The position numbers were made by a program, and so were the translations under genes. A DNA stretch of 23,143 nt. Source: a virus. Each line of letters starts with the position of its first letter. Position 1 is the first letter of the stretch. Location: the IMG/VR virus record IMGVR_UViG_3300032053_000543, positions 1 through 23,143 of that record; one strand, given 5' to 3'. Under the pieces are notes generated by a model. That model did no database searches. It had not been told where the DNA came from and worked only from the letters and a program-made list of their open reading frames with translations. This document shows, piece by piece, positions 14,010 through 20,277 of this stretch.

Positions 14010-14360
14010 TTATTTCCAAAATAATTGTATCATTAATATTGTAAAAGCCAAAAATAAACACACAAATGTCTTTGTAGTTAATGGTTCATTAAAAATGGCC
14101 CAACTTAACCATGTAAAAACGATTGCCCCAATACTAAAACCTATTAATCTAGATGGCCACATTTGACCATCAAATGCTATTATCATATTCTTAACCGAAT
14201 ACATAAATACCATTGAAATTGGGATCCCCATCAATACTGTTAACCAATAATGATTCTTAAACCATTCGTATTTCATTGGTCCCTGTAATTGAAAGAATGT
14301 CATTGTTTGAGCAAAAAACCCAAATAACATTCCAATCAATAATGCTCCTATATTTACCAT
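14010..14360 (-). CDS. Four-helix membrane protein, SMR/EamA-like
   Basis: 116 residues with four hydrophobic helices (about 3-22, 38-58, 70-91, 95-115). The last loop and helix (WAIFNEPLTTKTFVCLFLAF) resemble the end of small-multidrug-resistance and EamA transporter units, where a Glu-containing motif precedes the last helix. Length equals a single SMR protomer. However, the conserved membrane-embedded Glu of helix 1 in SMR pumps is not present, so transport is doubtful. It starts 1 base after the stop of the CCA-type gene. Confidence 0.7.
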   Translation of the reverse strand: MVNIGALLIGMLFGFFAQTMTFFQLQGPMKYEWFKNHYWLTVLMGIPISMVFMYSVKNMIIAFDGQMWPSRLIGFSIGAIVFTWLSWAIFNEPLTTKTFVCLFLAFTILMIQLFWK

Positions 14361-14361
14361 C

Positions 14362-15096
14362 CTATTGTTCCATTGTGGGTTTCAACCACATTAATTTGTT
14401 TTCAAAAATATATCTCTGTAACGTTGGATAATCGTTTAACATATCCAAAGTTAACATTGTATCGTGTTTGAAACATTTTAGTAATTCTTCTCTAATTCTT
14501 TCAGATGAAACAACTCCCATCTTACTTTCGTAATTATAATTGTTGATGTAGTAACCAATATGTTTTAAACTAAAACCTTTAGTGATTGCAAATCTAATAG
14601 CTCTAATTATACGAAGGGGATCATCATCAAATGTTTGTTTTGTTGGTAATGGAGTACTTAAGACCATCTTCTTTAAGTCACTCATACCATCAAACAAATC
14701 TATAATCACACCGTCCTCTCCCTTTGCCATTGCATTAACAGTGAAATCTCTACGTTCCAAATCATCTCTAAGGGTTCCTGGAACAACGATAGGTGTTCTT
14801 GTACCTTCCACATACCCAATCTCTTTACGAGCCATTACAAAGTCAGCAACTCCTTGATATTTATGATCTTTGGGGAACTTAGCTCTTATAGTAAAACAAT
14901 CAGGTGTTGATAGGAATATCTCAAACTTCTCACTTAAAAGGTATTTCCCCAATACCAAAAACATTTCGTGAGCACTCTTGTACTTCCCCAATAATGTATC
15001 ACTTGGGACCGCAACATAATCAACGTCTTTAGATTGGAGACCTAATATCTCATCTCTAATTTTTCCCCCTACTTCATAAAATTTAAATAAACTCAT
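14362..15096 (-). CDS. CCA-adding/poly(A) polymerase-type nucleotidyltransferase, short form
   Basis: 244 residues from the ATG at 15096. The frame runs back to a GTG at 15138, but that lies inside the terminator hairpin and upstream of the TATATTTG element. Class II tRNA nucleotidyltransferase motifs are in order: VGGKIRDEILG (9-19), catalytic DVD (D24, D26), RRDFTVNAMA (115-124) and DDPLRIIRAIRFA (158-170). These cover the catalytic head and neck. The usual C-terminal body/tail that clamps the tRNA elbow is largely missing (family about 400 residues), and there is no HD domain. It may repair tRNA 3' ends or add another tail; which one is not decidable by eye. Confidence 0.88.
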   Translation of the reverse strand: MSLFKFYEVGGKIRDEILGLQSKDVDYVAVPSDTLLGKYKSAHEMFLVLGKYLLSEKFEIFLSTPDCFTIRAKFPKDHKYQGVADFVMARKEIGYVEGTRTPIVVPGTLRDDLERRDFTVNAMAKGEDGVIIDLFDGMSDLKKMVLSTPLPTKQTFDDDPLRIIRAIRFAITKGFSLKHIGYYINNYNYESKMGVVSSERIREELLKCFKHDTMLTLDMLNDYPTLQRYIFENKLMWLKPTMEQ

Positions 15097-15100
15097 ATTA

Positions 15101-15124
15101 CAAATATAGTTATTTATTTCCAAA
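15101..15124 (-). promoter_or_regulatory. Promoter TTTG-N12-TATATTTG
   Basis: TTTG (minus strand, 15124-15121) and TATATTTG (15108-15101) with a 12-base spacer, ending 4 bases before the ATG at 15096. It directly follows the terminator at 15125-15156. The joined cassette is nearly identical to 19026-19078. Confidence 0.6.
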
Positions 15125-15156
15125 TAAAAAACCCCCACCTTAAAAAAGAATGGGGG
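15125..15156 (-). terminator. Intrinsic terminator
   Basis: On the minus strand a CCCCCA/TGGGGG stem (15156-15151 and 15137-15132) encloses a 13-base T-rich loop and is followed by TTTTTT. It ends the transcript carrying the lipoproteins and the 29-residue membrane peptide. Confidence 0.85.
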
Positions 15157-15179
15157 ATTTACAATAAATGGTTATGTTA

Positions 15180-15269
15180 TTATTTTATTACGTAATTTAA
15201 AATATACAAAATCATTGTGACACTTCCAAGTAATACAACCATTAATGCCTCTAAATCATTTTTTCTCAT
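15180..15269 (-). CDS. 29-residue membrane peptide
   Basis: MRKNDLEALMVVLLGSVTMI plus LYILNYVIK: nearly one complete membrane helix. The start overlaps the end of the upstream gene by 14 bases, and the frame ends just before the terminator at 15156. Small single-helix phage proteins often target host membrane functions, but nothing specific is seen. Confidence 0.5.
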   Translation of the reverse strand: MRKNDLEALMVVLLGSVTMILYILNYVIK

Positions 15270-15513
15270 TTACAATTGCGGAAGTTAGGGTATTAATTAA
15301 ACCTTGAACCTGTCCGAAACTATCGAATCGAACCAATGGATCTGTATTGAAAAACTCAACATACCATTCGTCGTTTTTAATCTCCTCATTTGTTGGTGTG
15401 ATGAATGTTAACCCGTCAACAATGTCCAACACGTAGTAATAAGAGTCGTCCTCGTCGTGTTCTCTTATTTCTTCTCTTTTAAACCCTAAAAGGGTCATTT
15501 CTTTTTCTGTCAT
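15256..15513 (-). CDS. Unknown acidic protein
   Basis: 85 residues starting MTEKEMTLLGFKREEIREHD, then DSYYYVLDIVDGLTFITP and DEWYVEFFNTDPLVRFDSF. The alternation of Tyr-rich strands with a final helix (FGQVQGLINTLTSAI) is a layout I recall from many small phage proteins without function. It has a 12-base spacing to the upstream gene. Confidence 0.7.
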   Translation of the reverse strand: MTEKEMTLLGFKREEIREHDEDDSYYYVLDIVDGLTFITPTNEEIKNDEWYVEFFNTDPLVRFDSFGQVQGLINTLTSAIVNEKK

Positions 15514-15525
15514 ATTATTTATTTT

Positions 15526-15741
15526 TTAATGTGTTCCATTTGTTAAACTTACCCCATGTTTAAAACCGTGAATAAACTCGGTTATATCCTCATCAGTCAT
15601 ATCTTTAAATGCCGATCCCACAACAACACCAATTTCATTACCAAGATCCGAAATATCACCTGTATAGTTCATTCTGTTAACAGTCTCTTTTAATGAGTTT
15701 GCAATGTAATTAAATGTTGTGTTATTAAATTCCCTACTCAT
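15526..15741 (-). CDS. Unknown small protein
   Basis: 71 residues starting MSREFNNTTFNYIANSLKET; acidic helix near the C-terminus (KDMTDEDITEFIHGFKHG). No family is recognised. It begins one base after the upstream lipoprotein gene stops. Confidence 0.65.
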   Translation of the reverse strand: MSREFNNTTFNYIANSLKETVNRMNYTGDISDLGNEIGVVVGSAFKDMTDEDITEFIHGFKHGVSLTNGTH

Positions 15742-15742
15742 A

Positions 15743-16006
15743 TTATTTAGTTTCTACAATGCTATACGTTCCCTCAACCATACCCCAAGATGATTCTTCG
15801 TGGAATTGGTACGTTTGAGCAACATCACCTGAATCCATAGGTCGTGTTAAATACCAAACTTGTGTCTCTTTCCAAGTAACGTTAACCAATTTACGACCCT
15901 TTGGTAGGTTGATTGTTCCTTCTCCACCCCAGGCTTTAACTCTTTCATTTTCCGTACAAGATGTTAACATAACACCCATCATAATCGCTAAAAATACTTT
16001 TTTCAT
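15743..16006 (-). CDS. Small lipoprotein
   Basis: 87 residues with a classic lipoprotein signal: MKKVFLAIMMGVMLTSC, lipidated Cys at 17. The mature part is short, Trp-rich and probably beta (TINLPKGRKLVNVTWKETQ, VWYLTRPMDSGD). It is predicted to sit on the host membrane facing the periplasm. Tandem with a second lipoprotein 3 bases upstream. Phage lipoproteins such as T5 Llp block the receptor against superinfection, a possible but unproven parallel. Confidence 0.8.
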   Translation of the reverse strand: MKKVFLAIMMGVMLTSCTENERVKAWGGEGTINLPKGRKLVNVTWKETQVWYLTRPMDSGDVAQTYQFHEESSWGMVEGTYSIVETK

Positions 16007-16009
16007 ATA

Positions 16010-16252
16010 TTATTTATTTAAAGATTTATCAATTAAAACATAAGGAGGATAGATTCTTACCTCAGATCCGTCACTATTAAAGTAATATGCAGTATCTCCA
16101 TCAAAACTAATAGTATCTGTGCGCCATATTGCGTCATGCATTGGGTTTAATCCTGAAGTGGGAACATATACTTTACCATGAATCTCATACCTGAATTCTT
16201 TCACATTACAGGAAGTTATTCCCAATAACATAATAAACATTAATTTTTTCAT
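16010..16252 (-). CDS. Small lipoprotein
   Basis: 80 residues with lipoprotein signal MKKLMFIMLLGITSC, lipidated Cys at 15. The mature domain is about 65 residues, polar and Tyr-rich (TDTISFDGDTAYYFNSDGSE). It shares only the signal style with its neighbour at 15743, not the sequence. Function is unknown; surface exclusion or envelope modification are candidates. Confidence 0.78.
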   Translation of the reverse strand: MKKLMFIMLLGITSCNVKEFRYEIHGKVYVPTSGLNPMHDAIWRTDTISFDGDTAYYFNSDGSEVRIYPPYVLIDKSLNK

Positions 16253-16266
16253 AAATTTATCTCCTT

Positions 16267-16446
16267 TTAATTTTCCATTAATTTATTTGTAAACATATTA
16301 TCGTTAGGATCATGTTTACCTAAATTATAGGTAGTGAATGTACCGTTTTTAAAATAAACTCTTAACATTAAAAACCCTAATTCGGAAATGTAAATTTTGT
16401 CAATTTCACCATTACCTTTAGGTGTATCAATTAATAAATTTCTCAT
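16267..16446 (-). CDS. Unknown 59-residue protein
   Basis: Starts MRNLLIDTPKGNGEIDKIYI, then SELGFLMLRVYFKNGTFTTY: a small beta-rich protein. The start overlaps the stop of the upstream gene as ATGA, and the frame fills the gap before the lipoproteins. No domain is recognised. Confidence 0.65.
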   Translation of the reverse strand: MRNLLIDTPKGNGEIDKIYISELGFLMLRVYFKNGTFTTYNLGKHDPNDNMFTNKLMEN

Positions 16447-16676
16447 AAACTTTCTTCTTTGATTTTTTCGTGTTTCTCTTTGAACTTGTTAAATAACTCA
16501 ACCAATTCATCAACGGAATCAAACGCCCATCTTTCTGTTTCAATTACAAAGAAGTCACCTCCACCACCATTATCGGTCTTGATTGTTAAGAACTGGTCTT
16601 CAGTTGTTTGACAGTCCGCATCTTGTGCAAACGTGACCTTAAACTCTTGACTCAATATTTCAGCTTTTTTAACCAT
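16443..16676 (-). CDS. Unknown small protein
   Basis: 77 residues starting MVKKAEILSQEFKVTFAQDA, with a Gly run (DNGGGGDFFVIETERWAF) and a Lys/Glu helix at the end. No family is recognised. A TATCTTTG element lies 13 bases upstream, suggesting that a transcript starts here and runs through the lipoproteins to the terminator at 15156. Confidence 0.7.
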   Translation of the reverse strand: MVKKAEILSQEFKVTFAQDADCQTTEDQFLTIKTDNGGGGDFFVIETERWAFDSVDELVELFNKFKEKHEKIKEESL

Positions 16677-16689
16677 ATCTTATTTTTAT

Positions 16690-16697
16690 CAAAGATA
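16690..16697 (-). promoter_or_regulatory. TATCTTTG promoter element
   Basis: The minus strand reads TATCTTTG, a TAnnTTTG match 13 bases before the ATG at 16676, preceded by an A-tract of 8 bases. There is no exact TTTG at the 12-base spacing, so this is a weaker call than the sites at 5777, 15101 and 19026. Confidence 0.45.
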
Positions 16698-16707
16698 TGT
16701 ATTTTTT

Positions 16708-17010
16708 TTAAATAAACCTAATTTTACCCTCAAAATTTTCAACTTCACATAATCCTTCATCGACAGATAATATTCTATCAATGTCTTCAGGAGTTAAAGT
16801 TAATTTTTCAGGTTTAGCATGGATCTTAAAACTTCGAGTTAAACTTAATTTAGGATTCTTTATTAAATTTAACACAATTTCGTTTTCACATTTAACTATC
16901 ATTGGGTATTGTCCATTTACGGTTACAATAGCATCATCACCAATAAATATTTCTTCTGTTGATCCAAGATAAGGCTTCTCATCAATTACAAATAATTTTA
17001 CTTTAGTCAT
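16708..17010 (-). CDS. Unknown protein
   Basis: 100 residues from the ATG at 17010 (MTKVKLFVIDEKPYLGSTEE). The open frame extends to 17106 and would add an apparent membrane helix, but that extension runs 104 bases into the upstream gene in another frame. The ATG at 17010 gives the usual ATGACTAA overlap. Residues 20-45 look like beta strands (IFIGDDAIVTVNGQYP), with a helix near LTPEDIDRIL. I know no function. Confidence 0.7.
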   Translation of the reverse strand: MTKVKLFVIDEKPYLGSTEEIFIGDDAIVTVNGQYPMIVKCENEIVLNLIKNPKLSLTRSFKIHAKPEKLTLTPEDIDRILSVDEGLCEVENFEGKIRFI

Positions 17011-17314
17011 TTTTCTTTTTGTTATATATATGATTATGATTCCAATTACCACACTGATCACAAGGTTCATAATCCATTGAATTTTCAACATCATATTCAA
17101 ATTCATCTCCGTGATTAATAATCATTTGGGCAATCTCTGTCCAATCATTCATACTTAATTTATTTTTTATTGATTTTAGGTTATCAATCAATTTATCCTG
17201 TAAATCATTAATCATCTCAGGACTCCTATTATCATATTCATGACTGAATAATGATTCATCATTTATTTCAACATCATTACCAAAACAATTTTCACTTAAA
17301 CTAATCTTGTTCAT
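17003..17314 (-). CDS. Unknown protein with CxxC motif
   Basis: 103 residues, acidic and helical, with a C-terminal zinc-type fragment CDQCGNWNHNHIYNKKK (C86, C89 and two His). The pattern looks like half of a zinc ribbon. It overlaps the upstream gene by ATGA and the downstream gene by 8 bases. Confidence 0.7.
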   Translation of the reverse strand: MNKISLSENCFGNDVEINDESLFSHEYDNRSPEMINDLQDKLIDNLKSIKNKLSMNDWTEIAQMIINHGDEFEYDVENSMDYEPCDQCGNWNHNHIYNKKKND

Positions 17315-17625
17315 ATTCTTAAATTATTTTTATTGTTCATATCCATAATATAAATCTTTAAATTTTTAACTAAAGATTCGGAATCACATTTCTCATACAT
17401 ATCAGGATATCTTTTTGCCAATTCGTTTGTTTCTTCCATATCACGACAACTTGTTAATATATCTAATAACATAGTTCTTAACATATGTTCTTTATCGTAT
17501 GAATCCTCAATTTTTCTTTCAAGTACAATTTCCTCAAGTTCCCTTGTGTAATCAATTAACTCTTCAACTGGACCTAAATCCATTAAATGTTCATTACCTC
17601 TGAATATTTGACTTACGCTCTTCAT
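17311..17625 (-). CDS. Unknown helical protein
   Basis: 104 residues if started at the ATG at 17625 (MKSVSQIFRGNEHLMDLGPV). The frame extends to 17658, where only TTG is available. An ATG at 17583 (MDLGPVEEL) would remove the 32-base overlap with the upstream gene and cannot be excluded. The protein is a run of charged helices with no recognised domain. Confidence 0.6.
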   Translation of the reverse strand: MKSVSQIFRGNEHLMDLGPVEELIDYTRELEEIVLERKIEDSYDKEHMLRTMLLDILTSCRDMEETNELAKRYPDMYEKCDSESLVKNLKIYIMDMNNKNNLRI

Positions 17626-17980
17626 AGTGTTTGTTACATAATGTTCTATACCAACCAAGATCTGTTCTCATTTCACCTTTTTCACCACAGGTTTCACAAA
17701 TCTCATAACTTTGATTTTCAACTGAGTGTATTTTTTTAAAAATTTCATCAGATCCATTATTGATGTAAAATCTTAAACCACCAAACTTTTCTTTAACCTG
17801 ACATATCTGTTTGTCCCATCCAAGTTTTATTAGATCCTCAATAAGATCTTTAATTAGTGGGTACCAACCACTATCAACATCAAATACTTCACAGTGTTTA
17901 ATATTTGGTCTGTCCGAGTAATACCCATTCTCAAGTCCACCTATGGACTCAAGGAAATCATTCATTTCTTCTTTAGTCAT
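17594..17980 (-). CDS. Unknown phage protein with C-terminal zinc site
   Basis: 128 residues. The central block GWYPLIKDLIEDLIKLGWDK followed by KEKFGGLRFYINNGSDEI is highly characteristic of a phage family of unknown role. Near the C-terminus, CETCGEKGEM and LGWYRTLCNKHYEE supply C-x2-C and C-x2-H pairs for one zinc ion. It overlaps the HAD gene's stop as ATGACTAA, so the two are coupled. Confidence 0.75.
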   Translation of the reverse strand: MTKEEMNDFLESIGGLENGYYSDRPNIKHCEVFDVDSGWYPLIKDLIEDLIKLGWDKQICQVKEKFGGLRFYINNGSDEIFKKIHSVENQSYEICETCGEKGEMRTDLGWYRTLCNKHYEERKSNIQR

Positions 17981-18557
17981 CTTTTAAAAACTTTAATATT
18001 TTTTCTTTGATACCAGATTGTTTAATGCCTTCACTTGATTTTGGGGTTAATACAAAATTATCTATTGCCCAACAATCTTTCCAAGGCTCTCCATTTTTTC
18101 CCATATTCAAATCATCAACCGAAACCCATTGAGTAATTTCAGGATGATCATGTAGGTATTGTTTTATTTCAATAGTTCTTGTTTGTTCTAAATCCCATTG
18201 TGGTGACCATATAAAAACATTACCGTGAACGGTACAATGTTGTATGTTTGGTGTCAACGCAATTGGTCGTTTGATAATCCCCTGACTTTCGTAGTAGTCA
18301 CCAAGTTCTTCAAGAGTTGCGTGTAATTTCCAATCTGATGACACAACAATTTCAGCACCTGTTTCTTCAAGTATTTCATTAAGGATTTTGATTGCTTTTT
18401 TATCGAAGTCATCAAAACGATATTCAACAGGAGCATCTTTAAGTTCCTTATTTGAGTCTGGATTTGCTAAACGATACTTTGACCATTTCTTTTTTCGTCC
18501 ACCCCAATTGTTGGAGAGACAAATTACACCATCATTATCTAACATCAAAACGCGCAT
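17973..18557 (-). CDS. HAD-family phosphatase of the RNA-repair (HAD_SAK) type
   Basis: 194 residues with HAD motifs: MLDNDGVICLS (nucleophile D7, acid/base D9), VVSSDWK (71-77, motif II Ser) and WVSVDDLN (D148, D149, motif IV). The SSDW signature and the compact layout match the HAD domain of Swiss-army-knife RNA repair proteins as I recall it. Proteins of this group are predicted to remove phosphates from RNA ends, comparable to the phosphatase half of T4 polynucleotide kinase. A generic HAD nucleotidase remains possible. It lies in the same minus-strand arrangement as the ligase, the CCA-type enzyme and cREC. Confidence 0.82.
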   Translation of the reverse strand: MRVLMLDNDGVICLSNNWGGRKKKWSKYRLANPDSNKELKDAPVEYRFDDFDKKAIKILNEILEETGAEIVVSSDWKLHATLEELGDYYESQGIIKRPIALTPNIQHCTVHGNVFIWSPQWDLEQTRTIEIKQYLHDHPEITQWVSVDDLNMGKNGEPWKDCWAIDNFVLTPKSSEGIKQSGIKEKILKFLKDD

Positions 18558-18570
18558 TTTACTTTAATTT

Positions 18571-18627
18571 TTATTTTTTTATATATTGTTTAACTTCATC
18601 AAAATAGTCAGGATCAACATTATCCAT
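18571..18627 (-). CDS. Possible 18-residue microprotein
   Basis: An ATG-started frame (MDNVDPDYFDEVKQYIKK) in the 91-base gap between the HAD gene and 18649. Its composition is protein-like, but there is no overlap with a neighbour. An adjacent short frame (MKVIFLHG, then stop) suggests that this could also be the remains of a longer gene. Confidence 0.25.
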   Translation of the reverse strand: MDNVDPDYFDEVKQYIKK

Positions 18628-18648
18628 GTAAAAATATTACTTTCATAA

Positions 18649-18924
18649 TTACATTATTGATCCTTTAATTTTAAAAACATATTCAATCCATTCTTCAATT
18701 ATCTCATAAAGATCATTTAACATATCTTCTTTTATATTCAACGCTTTACATATTGGTTGAACAAAAGTTCTGTATTCTAAAAAGATAATTTCATCTTTTA
18801 AGTTAAATCTAAAATAAACCTCACCCTCTTTATGATAACAAAGATTTTTTGGGCTACACACTAAGTCACCATAATGTGTGTCCAAAAAATTTAAAATAAC
18901 ATATATTTTATTTTTCCCTATCAT
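18649..18924 (-). CDS. Unknown protein
   Basis: 91 residues starting MIGKNKIYVILNFLDTHYGD; N-terminal beta pattern (VYFRFNLKDEIIFLEYRTF), C-terminal helix (DLYEIIEEWIEYVFKIKG). No recognised family. The start overlaps the preceding 37-codon membrane gene by 17 bases. Confidence 0.65.
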   Translation of the reverse strand: MIGKNKIYVILNFLDTHYGDLVCSPKNLCYHKEGEVYFRFNLKDEIIFLEYRTFVQPICKALNIKEDMLNDLYEIIEEWIEYVFKIKGSIM

Positions 18925-19021
18925 TTAAGAATTTATTGAATGGATGGTCCTTATCTTTATTTATTTTCCCAACAAAAAAAGAGATCATTATGATTAACAA
19001 AAAAAATATAAGTCCTACCAT
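18908..19021 (-). CDS. 37-residue membrane protein
   Basis: MVGLIFFLLIIMISFFVGKI followed by NKDKDHPFNKFLNDREK: one N-terminal membrane helix and a polar tail. It begins 4 bases after a TTTG-N12-TATATTTG promoter and overlaps the next gene, so it is the first gene of a transcript. No function is recognised. Confidence 0.65.
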   Translation of the reverse strand: MVGLIFFLLIIMISFFVGKINKDKDHPFNKFLNDREK

Positions 19022-19025
19022 ATTG

Positions 19026-19049
19026 CAAATATAGTAAATTAATTCCAAA
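19026..19049 (-). promoter_or_regulatory. Promoter TTTG-N12-TATATTTG
   Basis: TTTG (minus strand, 19049-19046) and TATATTTG (19033-19026) with 12 bases between, 4 bases before the ATG at 19021. It sits immediately after the terminator of the upstream virion-type gene. Confidence 0.6.
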
Positions 19050-19080
19050 TAAAAAACCCCACCTGTTGGGATGGGGTTAA
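19050..19080 (-). terminator. Intrinsic terminator
   Basis: Minus-strand stem AACCCCA/TGGGGTT (19078-19072 and 19061-19055) with a 10-base loop, then a T-tract. It ends the annexin/peptidoglycan-binding gene 16 bases beyond its stop. Confidence 0.85.
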
Positions 19081-19096
19081 AATTTTAGTGGTTATT

Positions 19097-20215
19097 TTAT
19101 TTTTTCCCACATATTTGTTTAACATCCTCGTCTTTGAAGGTTTTACTCTGTGTTTTCTCCTCTAACGCTTTTTCCGTTTCTTCCCCAAACATACCGTCAA
19201 CATCAATACCTAAACATTTTTGTAATTGTACTATTTTTGGTCCCTTACATCCTTTATGGTATTCACCATTACAATTTGTATATTCACTTTTTCCTGTCTC
19301 ATTATTTGTTTCTAATACTTTACATTTAGGATCATCAGGTGTTTTCTCACAATATACTTTTAGATTATCGGCACATTCCTTAACGTGATCCTTACAATAT
19401 TCTTCAGACTCAGTTTGAGCGTATTTTTTAGTCATCTCAACTAATGGTTCTGCAATTCCTTCCCAACCATAATCAAAGTCACCATCTAACGCATCTAACA
19501 AAGATTCATCAAATGTTTTCTCATATTTCTCACTTACCGCACAAAAATCACCAGGACTCTTAAATGACTTGAAGACTCCATAAACAGCGTCCTCATCTGT
19601 TCCTAAACCATCCATAGCGTGGTATAATACCCCTGAATTCTTTTTAACCTCAACATCACTCATGTATCTTTTCCACTTATCCTTATCTTTACTTGTTTGA
19701 CAAATACCAAATAGATTTTTAATCATAGACATTTTATCATCTTTTGTGAACGCCCAATAACCTAATGCTGCAACACCCGCAACACCAAGTATTGTCCAAC
19801 CAACAGGTCCTAAACCTAAAAAAGTAGCCGCCGCTGCCGTTTCACCACCTGCCGCAGCAACCGCTCCCGCACCTACAACTTCTGCACCTACAACTTCAGC
19901 ACCTACAACTTCAGCCCCTGTTGCCGCCGCAGTTGTTCCTCCACCACCAATAAGTGAAGAAGCGGTTTCTACCCCAGTAACCACATCAACTGCATTTTCA
20001 GCATTATCACCATTAAGTAATTTTGAACCCTTAGGTATTTTTCCTTTTATATCTGTTCCTTTAATAATATCACCTGATGGTAATAACCATCTATAAATTT
20101 TGTCAGTAATACCATCAGCTTCATTAATATTTTCATTTAAAGTTTTAGATCGATCATATCCCATAAGGTTTTTAATCCTATTCAATTCCTCAAGTATAAT
20201 TTTATTATCTTTCAT
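19097..20215 (-). CDS. Virion-type protein: annexin-like repeat plus peptidoglycan-binding domain
   Basis: 372 residues. The N-terminus (IILEELNRIKNLMGYDRSK) ends in LNE and INE (26-28, 30-32), candidate prohead-protease sites. Residues 81-130 are Ala/Gly-rich with three AEVVG repeats. A hydrophobic segment spans about 132-156. Residues 199-266 look like one annexin repeat (DGLGTDEDAVYGVFKS and the following helices). The C-terminus (about 324-369) is a peptidoglycan-binding domain (IVQLQKCLGIDVDGMFGEET) preceded by a Cys-rich stretch (274-323), which suggests disulfides. No lytic enzyme domain is seen. A packaged or tail-associated cell-wall-binding protein fits. A TATTTATAATA motif lies upstream and terminators lie on both sides. 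Confidence 0.85.
   Translation of the reverse strand: MKDNKIILEELNRIKNLMGYDRSKTLNENINEADGITDKIYRWLLPSGDIIKGTDIKGKIPKGSKLLNGDNAENAVDVVTGVETASSLIGGGGTTAAATGAEVVGAEVVGAEVVGAGAVAAAGGETAAAATFLGLGPVGWTILGVAGVAALGYWAFTKDDKMSMIKNLFGICQTSKDKDKWKRYMSDVEVKKNSGVLYHAMDGLGTDEDAVYGVFKSFKSPGDFCAVSEKYEKTFDESLLDALDGDFDYGWEGIAEPLVEMTKKYAQTESEEYCKDHVKECADNLKVYCEKTPDDPKCKVLETNNETGKSEYTNCNGEYHKGCKGPKIVQLQKCLGIDVDGMFGEETEKALEEKTQSKTFKDEDVKQICGKK
19871..19915 (-). repeat. Three 15-base tandem repeats (AEVVG)
   Basis: Three near-identical 15-base units (one with a single synonymous difference) encode AEVVG three times in the Ala/Gly-rich linker. Recent slippage is the simple explanation, and copy number may differ between related phages. 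Confidence 0.9.
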
Positions 20216-20224
20216 AAAACTTTT

Positions 20225-20235
20225 TATTATAAATA
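20225..20235 (-). promoter_or_regulatory. TATTTATAATA late-promoter-like motif
   Basis: The minus strand reads TATTTATAATA, ending 9 bases before the ATG at 20215, in the same family as 2365-2375 and 22344-22354. It lies just downstream of the terminator at 20246-20277, so the gene probably has its own transcript. Confidence 0.4.
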
Positions 20236-20245
20236 GTTGTTAAAA

Positions 20246-20277
20246 CAAAAAAACCCCACCGAAGTGAGGGTTTTTTA
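20246..20277. terminator. Bidirectional terminator with TTCG loop
   Basis: On the minus strand AACCCTCAC-TTCG-GTGGGGTT forms a stem with one bulged T and a stable TTCG tetraloop, followed by seven Ts. The other strand also ends in a run of Ts. It closes the non-coding stretch 20278-20451. Confidence 0.85.

Noticed and set aside
15097-15138. Longer CCA-transferase starting at GTG 15138
   Set aside because: That start lies inside the terminator hairpin and upstream of the TATATTTG element; the conserved domain begins right after the ATG at 15096.
17011-17106. N-terminal membrane helix on the 16708-17010 protein
   Set aside because: The extension overlaps a well-supported gene in another frame by 104 bases; the ATG at 17010 gives the usual short overlap.
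18571-18648. Remnant of a hydrolase-like gene (MKVIFLHG followed by stop)
   Set aside because: Eight codons are too few to support a pseudogene; only the 18-codon frame is kept, at low confidence.
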